A DNA stretch of 64,000 nucleotides from Bathymodiolus brooksi (GCA_963680875.1 OY804579.1:49316536-49380535), one strand, 5' to 3'; positions 1 through 15,200 are shown, counted from the stretch's first letter. Numbers and translations are program-made. Notes: generated from the letters alone by a model not told the origin.

Positions 1-50
1 GATTTACGGCTTCTGATTACTCTTTTGGTATCTCCAAACTATTCTTACTT
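1..50 (+). mobile_element. Retroelement tail fragment (family C)
   Basis: The first 50 bases match the end of the tail seen with reverse-transcriptase remnants elsewhere in the window (for example 12310-12380): a motif like cttctgattac, then tttggtatct, then caaact-ttctta. It lies in the intron after REJ exon d. Confidence 0.55.
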
Positions 51-99
51 TTTTGTTGTCATCGTACAGCTGTTATATAATATATCTTTAAATATATAC

Positions 100-288
100 C
101 AGATTTTACTAGTGATGTCTTGAAATATACTCTATGACCATGACTGTCCAGATAGGGTTGTTTCATCGAATATTCATACATCAGTGGGTTATAGCTCATC
201 TTATCCCTAATCGTATCTCTGTCCTCGTTGGTTCCTTCATCTATCCAGTCAACACAGTATATCCCGAATAATGTTGTCAATGCCTCTC
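100..288 (-). CDS. PKD1/REJ-like gene: REJ exon d
   Basis: This 189-bp exon follows the acceptor ttgtgtcgtag/GA and ends at the donor AAATCTG/gtatat. It encodes [18 protein letters not shown], then PLMYEYSM and a stretch ending LVKSG. The motif C-x-x-W-x-D-E-G followed by P-L-x-Y matches the REJ segment just after GGNC. One base is left over, so the next exon, beyond base 1, must supply two bases. Confidence 0.8.
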
Positions 289-3200
289 CTACGACACAAA
301 ACTAAATTATTAAGATAAAAAAAAACCTGCATGTCATAATTATTGTGCGCATACAAATGACCCACTCGTGGTATAATGGTACAATTATTGGGCATATACT
401 AATGTTCAATTACTTCATACATTGTATTTTAATTTTATTGCAAATAAATGAACGGTCTGTGATGTCATGTCACAATTAGTGCACATAGACACATGGTGTC
501 ATGCACAATTATTGACCATATGCTAATGATCAATTTATTCATTTCACAATTTTATTGCAAATAGACGAATCGTCCGTGGTGTCATGTCACAATTAGTGCA
601 GATAGACAAATAACATATTTGTGTAATTTAACAATGTTTTGCACATAGACAAGTGATCCATGTTGTCATGTTACAACTATTGCGTAAAGAACTATGACCA
701 GTGTGTCATAAACAAGTGATCCCTGTTCAAAGAAACTGTTCTCAATAATGTTTTCTTGATAACTACAATGATATTTAGTATTTCTCTTTGGGATCTTTTC
801 GTAGTATTTGATTTATATTAATCTTCCGACGCTCAAAATGCATAGGCGTCTAATAAGATATATATATACATATATATATTTATATATAATATAGATTTGT
901 CAGTTCAAAAATCTAATTCTAACACTGTTGACTCAAATTTGCACACGTATATTAATTATATATATATACTTCTGAAATTTTAAGCCAACATTGTTAGAAT
1001 TAGATTTTTGAGCTGACAATTTTTTGTTCTCACTCCAAGGGATTTGAACTCCACACTATTGATACACTGCTGTCTAAGCAAGTGACAACTTCACTGGATT
1101 TCAAAGTTACTTGAAATACTAGGTTAATACTAAATATTCATATAATATATATAAGGAATAGCATGTAGAAAATACGAATATTTAATAATATGCTTACCAG
1201 TAGCTGGTGAGGTGATGCAATTTCCACCATATGGCTCCATGTTTGTGAGAAACAGTATCCGTGCCTCTCCCGTTCCCTTTCGTCCATACCCGGTAGCTTT
1301 CACCTTTATTCTGTAGTTTTTATTGGAAAACAATACGCTTGGAGAAATAACTAATGCTCGGGCATGTACATCTGGTGGTAATGTAAAATAACATATAAAT
1401 AACAAGTGAAAAACAAATAACACTCGGAATGATTACAACTACATATGACGAATCGTCGTTGCCGTGGTCGTATAGTACGTTTGCAAATCTACCTTTGCAA
1501 GACGTGCAATCCCCGAAAATTCTAGCTCGATTCCTGCTCATGGCGAGGTGTACTTGATAAAACCTTATGTGATAAAATTGGCCACCGACTTGCGGCAGTG
1601 TCTGTGATTGTCTCCGGATTAGCATTCATAAAACTGACAAACGGGATATAACTGAACTATTGTTGAAATATTGGAGTTAAGCACCACTTAGCTAACAACC
1701 CATAACAATTAGTTTCACCATTGGTAATTTGTATATATGAAGATACAAATAATTGTCGCTTTGAACGCTTTATCCATTAAATGGAAATTAGTTACATTTT
1801 ACGATACATACGATGTATGGTTTCTTTGAGGGGCCGTCATGGTCGCATTGTTCTTGGATTTACAACTACATGTACAATCAGTGTCTATCACCACTAAAGT
1901 TGTGAGTTCGAATCTCGCTCAGGACGAGGTGCACTCGATACAACATTATGTGATAAAGTTTGTCAGTGACTTGCAACAGGTCGGTGGTTTTCTCCCGATA
2001 CTCCGGTTTCCTCCACCAATAAAACTGACCGCCATGATATAACTGGAATATTGTTGAAAGTGGCGTTAAACGACATAACCGCTCTTTAATTTCTTTGTAT
2101 TGATATCAATAAATACCAAAAATAATTATGACGAACAATAAGAGTGTCAAGTCGTATTTTAGTTTTCATTATGAATCTAAAGGTCCAAAGTAAAATAATA
2201 ATATAATGAACTTTGAATGATTCCAGACTTTCACTAATATTGTCCCATTTCCTACCTGTTTCCAGTATGCTTTGAAAGTTTTCTACGTCGACCCACGTAT
2301 TAGACTCACGAATCTCCATAAACCACGAATATGAAATATCTTCTCCACTTGCACAGTCAGCGCACAGTGCACTCCAGTCTGATTTTAATTTCACTGCATA
2401 TTTTATATCACAATTAAGTGAACATCTAAAAACAAAATAAAAACTGACAGTTACTTTGTGAATCAACAGGTACCTGCTGTATATGTAGTTCAGAAGAGAA
2501 AGCATATGTCCATTTTAAATATTTCACTTGATATGCAAGTTTAGAGACAAATGTTTTTAAAATGTGACTAAGACTCACGTGCTATGGAGCCTCGTTACTC
2601 ACATTAAGTGTTAATGTTTGACATTGATAAAGGTTGTCAGTAGGATGTTCTGTTTTCTTTATGCTACATATGAGGCGCTTTTTGTATGATATGCTTGAAA
2701 TCCAATCTCTGCAGTGGTCGATTGTAATCTCATTTCTAAGCAGTTGTCCAAAATAGGTATCTAATCACGTAAGAGTTAATTGTTTAATTTTGTTTTCCAT
2801 GAATTAATGATGATCAATTCGCATTGTTCGTGAATCGTATGGTAGTTGGTTGGGTTTACAGCTACCTGTGCAATCATTGCCTATCACCACTAACGGTGTG
2901 AGTTACCACTCAGGCGAGGCTTACTCAATACAACATTATGTGATTAAGTTTGTCAGTGACTTGCTTGGGTTTCTCTGGTTTTCTCTATCAATACAACTGA
3001 CCACCATGATATAACTGAAATATTGTTGAAAGTGGCATTAAACACCATAACCCCCTCCCCCATATTGATTAGTGTAATTACTGAACACTCATCTCCCACA
3101 AGTCCTCATAAACACCAATAATAACCATTTTATATACTTACTCGACAATCGTATATGGGGGATTACCAAAAACTCCATAAATCAATTGTGTAAATTCTGA

Positions 3201-6200
3201 AACCTTATCTTCTAGGGTAACGTTCACTGTTATTGCATATCCTTGGTCCTGTTCATTTAATAGAGATAATCCAGAAATACCATGGGATATCACTGATATC
3301 AGTTCACTACAATCTTCAAAGGAGGCCTGATCTGTATGGAACATTTGATCCAGTTCATCTAGTGAAGTGACCGTTACCCTGTATTAAATACAAATAAATC
3401 AGGGTTTTTTTCACAAAATACGATGTTTGTATTTTTACGTGTAAAATTTTGTTTTTACAATTAGTTATATATCCTGATTATGTCATTTGTCTCAAGTCTC
3501 CCATCGACGAATATCTTTTGTCAAAAATTTGATATATATTTGATATTATTATGCTTTCTGTAAATTTCTTCTGTAATATAAGTTCATACGATATGTTGGC
3601 ATATATCACAAAGAATTATATAGCGTTGATACACTATACGAAAATAGTACATCTACTATGCCAGTTTCACGCGGGGAAGGTTGGGTTTTCAGCTCAGCTG
3701 TCTGTCAAGCTATATATAGCTAGTCCACGTGTAAAGGGGGGGGGGCGGATCTAATCTGTCAATCTATCATAGTCGTCTATTATTCATGTTACTGTTTTTT
3801 AATGCTTGTTATTGTTGTTAATTAAATTTCAAACTTCAAAAATGTTTATATTTTTAAAGCCTTAAATGAAACAAAGAATATTCTTACACTTTCAAGACTA
3901 TCTGATCCAATATATTAGTCACCAATATCAGGACCTCCTTTATTGTAATAGTTCTCAATATATGTTGTCTGCATATAACAGTCAGCATAATAATAATAAT
4001 GTTGTGTTAGCAATGACTATGCCATATAGTGGTCAGGGTTGAATACATAGTGCACTCCCCCTTCGGGTCGTGCACTATGTCTTCAACCCTGACCACTATA
4101 TTGGCATAGTCATTGCTAACACAACATTATAATATAAATAGACATTTTGCACATTCCCAGATTGATTCTAAAATTATACGTTTTTAAGCTTTTCTATACG
4201 AGTTATTTCCCTTACGATCAAAAGGAACATTTTTTTTAATAACAAATAGAAAATTCTCAAGTTGTGATAACATTAACATTTTGAACAGTTTAGGGGAAAA
4301 CTATTTTATTTTCATTGAATTTTGCATAAAATAGGATCCTTTTTTCCACATTAAAGGGAAATAACTCATGTAAAATGCATAATGTTATAGTCAAAGTCAG
4401 AAATGTGGAAATAATCTATTCAATCTTTAAATCGTACTTCGTTTGTTAATATATCAAGGCTTGTATAAAATTAAATAATGAATATAAAGATTGTTGGTAA
4501 TATTACTTGTTAATACTATTTAGAACAACCAGCGCTCCTAGATAACGGACCGAGGAACACTGAATGATCGGAGAATGACAACCAGTATGCTTGATATTTT
4601 TTTTATGGGAACGAAATTAGACAAAATGACTAATTGGCGGATTATTGTTGCAATATAATTGACTGACTGACGAACAGTGTTGCACGAGGGATACTGGTCT
4701 AACGCATGCATATTGAAAGTTGAACGATCTGATTTAACCTTTGACTGCTTGATCGGTGACTTTTGGCGGATAGTAAAATAAAAAAAGACTGTTGTATGTT
4801 GCACAAGGGATACTGGTCTGACTCGTGCATATTGAAATTTGAACGATCTGACTTAACCTTTGACTGTTTGATCGGTGACTTTTTGCGGAAGAAAAAAAAA
4901 GAAGAATGTTGACTGAATGGAGAACTATAATATAACAGTCCTAATAATGGGTATATATCTAAATTAGTGTGCACAACACGTTTCTTGAATGACCTTCATC
5001 GGGTACGCTCAAAGTCAAAATAGATTTTTGCTTTAAACATAGGTTATTCACAACTGTATATGAATAGGATTGAGCAACAGTTTGTTCTTTTTCTCTTGTT
5101 CGGTGAACTATCTGTCGTTCATCTGTCTACGACTTCTGATTACACTTCTAGCGTTTTCTGACATTTCTTATAATAACATTATGAGGTAAATGATTATAAT
5201 GTGTATTTTCAAATTAGAAAGGAATTTCGTAATACATATTCACGTGTATTATTACCTCAACGATTACTCTAACAATTTGAAAGCGTTGTTTGTTTACTTT
5301 AATATGTATCTAAGTGTAATGTTGGATAGTCGCCCATGTTCATTTACATCTAGGATACCTTTCATATAAATGTCAGTGATAATATCAAAATAATAATACC
5401 TTTTGCATGACCAGTCGAAGTCCAGATTTTCATTCCCTCCCATTCCTATTTCGGGATCATACGATACGTTTAAAGCGTTCAAGGTAATGTTTTTCAAAAG
5501 TACTTGGACGTTCCTCTCGTAACCACCTTCTATGTATGCAAACGGTGGTGATTTTATGAACATCAAATAGGTTGGTTCATACACCCAAGTATTCAGCAAG
5601 GTGACATTTAATGTTATCATGTATAAATGGGCATGAACGGTACCTCTGGCGAATCGCAAGGTTCCTCGTGTGATACCGAACGGTTTATATGGATAGTATA
5701 GTGTTACAGGGTCGTCACCAGTATCATTTACAACAGTATATAACTTCCATTCAAATATTACACTTTGGTCAGAGCAATATACTGCCATTCGGCTTGCCAA
5801 GTCAAAATCAGCAGACGTATAAACTCTCATAGGGCCTGTAGTATTTGAATATTGCCGATCGAACATACCATTGACTGTAAAACACTCATTCCAGACATTG
5901 ACTATTTTCTTTAATATTTGGGTATCGTAGTAATTGGAACACTCGACATTTACAGTGTGGTTACCCAGCGTGAGATATGTAAAATCGAGAAGCATAGGTT
6001 CGGCTGACGATAAGTTTGCCGTCCTGGTGTAAATTCTTCGGTTTATAAAATCACCCATATTAAACACGCACTTGACCATTGGAAACTTAGAGTTAGCTAT
6101 GACACGAACGGTGACGTTTCCTGGAGGCATATCTAACTTGTCAGGCATATCAATGGCGAGGTGACCAGTCATATTGTAATCGGCTACTATATAATTTTCG

Positions 6201-9200
6201 AGATATAGAATTTCTTTGAAAGTAGTATTGTAGGCCTCCAACCGCACAAAGAAAGAACCATAGGAAGTGTATACATGATGTGCCGTTGATGGGTCAACAT
6301 GTAAATGGTAGGGTTCGCCTTCACCAACGTCTAATAGATAATTTCCATTCACGACACCGGACATGCTAAATATGAATTGTGTTCCATCAATAGCGCCTAA
6401 ATACGAACTAGAAATAAAATCAACAACCCCGATTTTGATAGGAAGCGTTTTTATGATCCTACTGGTGCTGTTTTTAATAGTGACCGATACATTGAATTCT
6501 CCTCTCGATGCGTATGTATGTCTAAGCGTTTCCAATCTGTTGTATTTAGTAGGAGGAGTGCCGTCTCCAAAATCATACTTTAAATATGTTAAGTAAGGAA
6601 ATCGTGCACATTGTAAAATGGAGATATCAAAACGAACAATAATAGGCACATCTCTAACTCTTTGTTGATCGTCTTCAGCTGTTAGTGTTTTATTCATTCC
6701 TGACTCGGGTTTAAAGGCAACAAGAAAATCAGATAAATGTGCCTGTTGTATAATTATTTTGGTTTGAAGAGTGTAATTGCTTACATCATTTTCACAAAAT
6801 ATTACAACAAGTTTCAATCCTCCCGTTTCGTACAGGTGCAATTGTGTTAAATAAGTATATTTAATTATCACTGATTTGTTATACAAGGAAGTATCTGGTT
6901 CAAAACTATAGTAACATGTTACATTCGTTGGTGATGGTCCATTATAAAGCATTCGAATCAAAAACGAAACCTTACCATCAGGTAGTGGTAGCATTTCTAG
7001 GGGATCCGCAATGGCTGGTAGCAACTTTAATTCTGGAATGGCAAATTGAATTCTTATCTCGTAAGTAACCACGCTGAAATAAAACGGATTTGAAGCATTC
7101 ATTTGAATTGTATATATGCCATCTTGAGAGTAGCTATGACTCCAAGATTCCATGCTAAATTCGGAATAAAATAAATCCGCAGACCCCTTTTTTGTATTAT
7201 TATCGCCGTATGCTAAAATAAATTCAAAACCTTTCCGAGGAATATTGTCGAATGTAAACGGTATGATTTCAAATGCCCTTGCTAGTCTATTTGAAATCAA
7301 CGTTACATTACTTATGTCTTCCCAAACATATATATCATAGTTGATAACTTGTGAACTCAACTCTGATTCTATGGTAACCGTTAAAACATAATCTCTTTGT
7401 TCTATATAACTATGATTCAACTTTAAACCATCCGCCAATAACATGCTTAAATCTTCACCAAGGTAAATAGATTCATTTGATCCATCGCCGTAATTTACGA
7501 CAACCGTCAAATTTCCCATCGGAAGTCTGCTTTCGAAATCTAAATATACAATCAAGTTAACCGTATCACCTGGAGATATCATTATGTCAAGTTGTGTCCC
7601 ATATTGTTCTGAAGCTTTTTCAATCAACCAACACAACACCTCTGTTCTGTTGGTGGTTACTAGGCAACCTTCAGTACTATTGGTTTTTGCCACACACTTG
7701 TAGTCGATCGTGCTGTTATATAATATGGTGCTGTTACATTTTGTAACGTTGATAGGAAGAAGTACTTGAGAAACATTAATGGAAAAACCTGCTATAGGAC
7801 GAACAACGGTTATGACTACGTTTGTCTGGTATGCCTCATTTAATGCATTCCGGACAACAACGGTTATATTATGATCATCCGGGGTTTGATATACGTGATA
7901 TGACGTCACTTCCTGTGGGTTGCCTGGTGTTATCTCCCTTTGTGATTCATTTCCATAAGCAAACCATTCAACATCCATATTACTACCAGTTTGAATCGTT
8001 GCGTGTAAAAGTGTACTGTTGTCTATTAGCGCCAGCATCTTTACTTCTGGTACCTAAAGAGGATTATAAATGATAGAGATATATGTCGTGTATATGTCAA
8101 TATTGCAATATCCTTCTTTTGATGTTGTTGTTGCTGTTGTTTGATAGTGTTTAACGCCACTTTCAACAATATTTCAGTCATTGGTGGAGGAAACAGGAGG
8201 ACCCGGAGAAAACCACCGACCTCTCGCAAGTCACTGACAAACTGTATCACATAATGTTGTACACCTCACCCTGATCGAGAATCGAGCCCACAACATCAGT
8301 GGTAATAAGCTCTGATTGCATAGGTAGTTGTAAATCCAACTACCATATGATCATGGCCACGATGGCCCCACCTTCCTTTGAAAAATAACGTTCACTTCTG
8401 AATACTAAAGACATGGTGAAGTTAACTAACCAATTACAAATTACATTATACATTTATCAGACAATATTAGGCAGCAACCTGTTCATTAATCATGAGCACT
8501 GAAACTGTATCATTTAATAACAAAGACAGAATTGTCTTGTCTTATCCCTCAAAACTTTTTCGGAAAGATATCGGCACCTTGTGGAAAGGTACACATGACA
8601 TAAATGGTATTGGCAATTAGATGTTGGTTCAGAGTAGATTATTGTTTCCCTAATACGTCTACCAATTGCCTTGCATACTATTTAATACCCATTCTCTGTA
8701 AGGACTTCAATAGCTATACAGTGGACTGGAAATGCATGTCTTCAAATATTGGTGTTATGTTGTCAGATCACTTACCTGACCAAGTTTAACAACTTAAGAA
8801 AATAAAATTTCAAAAATTACGATCCGTTGCCATGGCAACCATACCTCTTAAAAACTTGATCCTGGAGAGGGAATTCTTCAGGACAAAATCTTCTGTTTTT
8901 CCAAGTTATCAAAATAAAACTGGTTGTAAATGAAGGAACTTTATCTATACATGTTAGTTAAATGTATGTTAAGCTTTCTTTCTACAAAAAACATTTTGTT
9001 ACACAATATCATTTTCCATTGCTAAATCTGGGCTAAGAATGGGATATTTTCCGAAATTTGCAAATTGGAAATTTTTGTTTTTTTTGCGTTTTTCAAATTG
9101 AGTTTACATTATGTTGCCATAATTTTATTCTATATGACATTCATGATTTAATGACCTTTATTACCAATAAACAATATACAAAGCAAATTTGGGTGGGACC

Positions 9201-12200
9201 TTTCCAATTTAACCTCATAAAATGTTTCTAAAAACAGCACAGGCTAGCCATTGGCTGATTTTCTTCAACATTTAATAATAGTCTTTTTTCATAAAAAATG
9301 GAAATTTTTAGTTGAATTGTCATGATTTCATGGCATTTGTGATAGAATAAACCAAATTCATAGCAAACATGGATTGGATCTATCCAATTTAGCACCTTCA
9401 CCTGTTTCTCAAAATAGCACAGGCTAGCCATTGGCTGATTTTCCTCAACATTTAATGATAATGTTTTTTCATTAAAAATGACAATTTTCAGTTGAATTGT
9501 TATGATTTGATGAGGCTAGTGGTAGATAAACCAAATTCATAGCAAATCTGGGTGGGATCTATCCAATTTAAAGCCATAACATGTTTCTAAGAATAGCACA
9601 GGCTAGCCATTAGTTCATTTTCCTCAACATTTAATGATAGTCTTTTTTCACAAAAAACGGCAGTTTTTAGTTGAATTTGTATGATTTGATGACTATTGTG
9701 ATATATACATCAAATACATAGCAAAACTGGATGGGATCTATCAATATAACACATAAACACAAATGCTGAGAACGCATGCGCAATCGTTAAATTACTGCGT
9801 TCTACGGCACTCGTGATTATATTTTCGATATTAACACTCTCCAATTGATTATCCTATAATTATGTCAAAGCTACATACATGTACCAAATAAAAATTCATT
9901 CTACACAGTAGAAGCTGAGAGAAAAATATTCCCAAAGCTCTTGGACAAACTATTATTATATAAACAAACAGTCAAGGTAAATGCAATATAGCCACCAGAC
10001 CTTTTAAATTATTCCGGTGCCGATAAAAACGTCAATCATAAAGTGGCCGTTGTTTATAAAAAACATTCGGGTGCTAGTATATATATTTTTGATAATCCTT
10101 TCATTCCGTGAAAAAGATTAAAATTAATATAAACCTGTTCGTCTTGCTTAAATCTTCGATGGTCATCCATCTCTACGTCATGTTTTTATCTGAAAAGGTC
10201 CGTTGTTTTATCATAAATGTGCCGTTTCTCCGGAAAGTGTCCGTAACGACATACCACCATGTATTAAGGGCTATATAAAAAGACCCGTGTGCAAATGCTT
10301 CGAATATGTGCAAATTATTTTGTAGGGATGATTAAATCAAGCGTTTATGGTCATTAAATAAAATTAGAGACGCATTTTCTTCATGAAAACATAATTTGAA
10401 GTGGAAATTTAATTTTAAAAATATAATTTAAGTCATAAACGCTCAATCAATGTTTATTTTTTTTTAGCAAATTTCAACTTATTTTAACATATAATAAAAG
10501 TTATTTCTATCATTTTCCCCCGTTGACATAATTTATTTCACAAAAATGAATGCGAGTTGACATCAAAGGGAGATAATTCGGAGGAAAACTAATTTACCCC
10601 CCCTTTTTTTCGCATTAAATTTAAGAAAAAAAAACCTATTTTGTTACTTTAGTATGGAAACATATATTGTCCAGTTAGCTAAGGATATAAGGATTTTTGG
10701 ATAAGGGTATGTTTTGAAACGATAGTGACTTTTTTTTATTGCTTCAGTTTTGAAAATTGACCACTCAAGTCTCAAATAAGGAATACATGTACATTTTTCA
10801 TAAAGATGTAAACAGAATGTAATGACCACCCATTTAAATTATTATAATTATTGAGGTAATTACACATGATTGTCTATTTATATTTCGAAGATAAACAAAT
10901 ATTGAAAATTGTGAAAAAAATGTATTGTTCTTTTTACATTTTAGTGTATTTTTTCATGAAAAACGTACACCCTATTTAAAGACCCATAAACAAAAATTCT
11001 ATTGAAAATATGCCCTATTTTTTCAACTTCTGAATGTTAACATGTAAATGATGCTTTTGGTATGTTGTTTTTGAATATATAATAAAAAGAAAAGGTAAAA
11101 AAACAGTTGGGTAATTTTTTTCATAAAATAAAAATTTTCCAAGAAAAAAAGAATGTGTCTGTCAACCCATATCTTGGTTTTAGAAAGGTAGTTAACTTCA
11201 AATCTTTGTTTTTTTCAATTATTCAGATGTTGCACACAGAATTAAAGTGAACAAATACTAATAAATGTGATGTTTAGGTTGTTAGTTTAGCCGGCCAATT
11301 TGTTTACATGTACTATAATTGATTCCACAAAGGAGAGTTAAGAAAGGGAGATAATCCTTACCTGCATAACAAGGGCTCCAATAGAGAAATTCCAATTCTC
11401 AGTAATCACATATAAGAGAAGCTCCCATTATTTTGTTCATTGAATAAAGTTCTATATTATTGGAACCATTGATTCAACTTAGTATAAGTAAATTATAAGC
11501 ATGGCAACCTCATTTTTTTTATACTCAAAAAAAGGTTATTCCTGTCCCTTTCTTTGTCATAATAACATTTTGACAGACAAAAGCCAATGTTTGGTACAAG
11601 TTACACATTTGGCACTCTGACCATTCTTTACCTATAAATCATATAAAATGTTTTTAACAAGAGTGGGTGTTTGAATTAAGAATAGTTTTAACAGCTGAAC
11701 TTTCTTTTAGAGGGATGTGATTTTTTTTTACAATTTTTCAGACTCGGAATATTTGAGCTGGGTGCCATGGAAACCGGCATTTGCTACAAATATTTTGCAA
11801 CATTTTCCATCATTTCTTATGACACTTTAAAAAAATAGATAACATTAGTTGGATTCTGAGACTATGCATTTCCTGTCAATTTAAGTCCTTACAGAGAATG
11901 GGTATTAATATTTAAACGATGATTAAGGTCATCGGCTCTCTTTAATATAATTCATATATATGGCACCTTCTGTAACACGAATATTATAGAGTTGAAGTCA
12001 TCACTTTGAAAATGTTACGGTCGCCAACCGTGACTTGGATGACCGCTATGGAATATCTGTGTCACAAATGACCACGGATATGTTCCACTTGTCATAAGCA
12101 CATCCCGGTCCTTTCTTCATTCACGACTTATTACCGGGGTTGGAACTAGATTAACACGACGGATGCCACTGGTGGAGCAGGAACTGCTTTTACTTCCGGA

Positions 12201-15200
12201 GCACCTGAGTTCATCCCCGGTTTTTAGTAGGGTTCGTGTTACTCGATCTTTAGTTTTATATGTATGTTTTGTAGATCGTTGTTTGTCCTTTTGTATTTTT
12301 TCTTTTGGCCATTGTGTTGTCTGTTCTTCGATATACGATTCTTATTGCCCCTTTGGTATCTTCAAACTCTTCTTACAGGTGACCTTAGCCGATTTTGGTT
12401 ATCCTGTTTAGGCCCGTTGGTTTTCTTACTCCCAAATATTTGTTTTATTATATCATCTGGCTATGAGAGTACCTGATGAAAGATATTCCAGAAACGCGCC
12501 GTGCGCACCATATTTTATATCTACGTTTATATATACTAGTCAACAACAGGAACGATACAAGGGTTTTATGCTCAATATTTTTTGCATAGAGATAAAAAAA
12601 ATCGACAAAAATCGTTTAATTTAGATTCACATAGGCATAGCAAATAAGACAATATCAACAAGATTTCTCAACATCATTATCAGAACAAATCATGGACAGA
12701 CTGTAATTGTCATGCAGTATGGAGTTCACTAACGTGTGTGACCACCCATTGCAGCAACGACAACTTCGTATCTCCGACGCATAGAACCAATCGATCGTTG
12801 GATAAAAGCTTCTTGGATGTTGTTCCACTCGCGCACAAGTGCGTCACGCAGCTCATGTAGTGTTTCCGATGGATTTTGACGGTGACGAACACGTCTACCG
12901 AGTTCATTCCATAAATGTTCAATACGATAGTTCGGAGTTAGGGGAAGAGTTATGTCCCTTGTCTAGCTCTTTGCCGTTAAGAGTACATAAGGTGTACATC
13001 CGGGTCTCATTTTCTGACACTTTTTTATCAACCCAGCTGTGAGCGAAGCGAACATGGTTGATACTTGTAAACACTTTGAAATCGGAAGCGGAAGTGTGAG
13101 GAGCTTAAGCCATTTGCCTGTTTTCGTAATTGAACATCTTTGTCGCGCCAAAGGCGCAACCAACACGAAACAAATAAAATAAAATAATGACTTTAAAATT
13201 GTATTGAGAATTAAAACTTACGTTTTCGTGCCTTGGATACGACTATATCATTCAAATAGAAAACAGTGTTTTACTTTCGAACTTGAAGAAGGCAGAGTTG
13301 TCATTGAAGGTTTCGTAAATAAAATAAATAATAAACTTTGTGTCGTGCCGAAGGCACGAACACTACGAATAAAGAAATACAATCGTCGTGCCGAAGGCAC
13401 ACCCGATATGAACAAAAGAATGAATCAGCACGGCCATATTAAATGTTGCAAATGGGTGCCATGGCAACACCTTGACGGAAGTTGATTCGCCCTTTATTTT
13501 CATAGACAAAGAAACATTAAGTTTTCGTTCTGAAGGCATATCTTATATTGATATAATAAAATTAATTTACTAGTCATGCCAAAGGCACGACCATTACGAA
13601 CAAAATTTCAAACGTCTTCGTGCCGAAGGCACGAACACAGTATAGTCGGAATGGATCCCATAGCAACACATTGCCGGAAGTTAATTGTAACTAGTATTTA
13701 CCAAGTGAAATCCTACATGTCATATTTACAACAATGCACAAAAATAATTAAAAGTTTACCTTGAAAACTTATTTTAGTTAAATTGTATCAAACTTGAAGC
13801 GTACACGAAGCCAAATAACGTCTAATCTTTACGTTTCAAACTGGAAGTCTTCATATGACGTCATGTTGGTTATGTTCCAAAGTCGTCAATAACATTTCGC
13901 GGATTTTTTTCAGTTTACTCGCAATCGTATGTTTATGTGTATGTCCATTGTTTCAGGCTCTCCTTGGGTATTTCTTTAATAGTATTTAGCGTCGAAAACA
14001 AACACGAATAAGAATTATAAGGATTTTCTTTTAATCGACTCCTTTCGCAGCTCTGCTGCAGTTTTCTTGTTTAAGATGGCTGCCGCCTTTTGTTGCAAAT
14101 AGCTGTCATTATCAGTAGAGAAAAAACTTTCCCTTTTATACCTTACCGGGTAGTGGTTGCGTGTAAACTTCATATTCTATGTTATCACTGATCATTGCCT
14201 GGCTAGGTTAGAATCATTCATCAGAAGCTGAAACTGCAGATAAAGAAACTTTGCTATATTGTGCAGTATCGCCGCATCGGATGTAATGACAATGTTCAAA
14301 TTTAGTTACCGTAGAAGACACTGAACATTTCAGGTGTAAAATTATGAAAAAAAAAATTGAGCTGACTATATTTAATGAAAATAATTTACATTTTATGATT
14401 TTAGTTGTCACATTAAAAGAAACATACTTCTTTTTTTTACGAAGGTATTTTCCCTGTATCAATGTTAGATTTACAGTAACATAATATACAGACAAACCAA
14501 TTATTATTTGTCATATTAGAAAGAATACATAAATAGCTGTGGGTATTATTTTTTTTTTAATATTTTCCTGCATCAATGTTCAATTCAAAGGAACATAATA
14601 CAGAGTAAAACCCGCCATTTTGAACTAACGTCCAACGGCGGGAAATATAATAGTACTATTTTACCTCCTTCACAAAAGACTTTCTAACTACGAACTCCCG
14701 TATTGGTGACAAATCCGGGGATAATGCCGGCCAAGGAAGAAGCCGGATGTGATTCTGGTTCAGAAAATCTTAACAAATACGAGTCACGTGACATCTTGCA
14801 TTCCTGTGTTGAAAGACGTGATAAAATTTTCGCTGTTGCAGAAAGGGCAGAACGATAGGATCAAGAATATCGCCTCTGTATTTTATGGCATTCAATGTCC
14901 CTTGAACAATTTTGAGCTGAGTGCGACCACCATGACAAATTCCAACCCAGACCATATCACTTCCGCATCCATAACGGTCGGACTCGTACACACACTGGTC
15001 CGTAAAACGTTCCCCACGCATTGTAGTACACACGAAAACGTCCATCGCAAAAACGAAGTGAAAATCGGGATTCATAACTGAAAAGGATGTGTTGCCATGT
15101 GTGAAGTCTCCAGCGACGGCTGCGTGCAAGAGCCCAGGTTAGTCTCGCGGTCCTATGGCTTTGTTTAAGGATTTGTCCTATCACCGGACGCCTAGCACGG

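Larger units (their letters stand above)
3725..9082 (-). repeat. Left arm of inverted duplication
   Basis: About 5.36 kb that reads, as reverse complement, almost base for base like 33248-38577. Landmarks in the same order are the stretch next to the gcaaaaatttccaatttg motif, a SINE, the PKD exon, a dispersed-repeat fragment, a degenerate pair of ~80-bp repeats (4700-4900), a hairpin element and a homopolymer G run at 3736. The ends were set by eye where similarity stops and are good to roughly 10 bases. Confidence 0.9.

Noticed and set aside
4538..4974. Two frames resembling each other on the minus strand (also at 37526-37792)
   Set aside because: They come from a degenerate direct repeat within the arms; no protein family is recognised.
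6363..6596. Frame antisense to the PKD exon, also in the right arm
   Set aside because: It is the shadow of a conserved coding exon and has no signal of its own.
8604..8789. Frame conserved between the two arms (8604-8789 and 33541-33726)
   Set aside because: Its conservation is fully explained by the recent duplication; no domain or other support.
14749..15081. 110-codon plus-strand frame
   Set aside because: It is the antisense of the Tc1-like transposase remnant.
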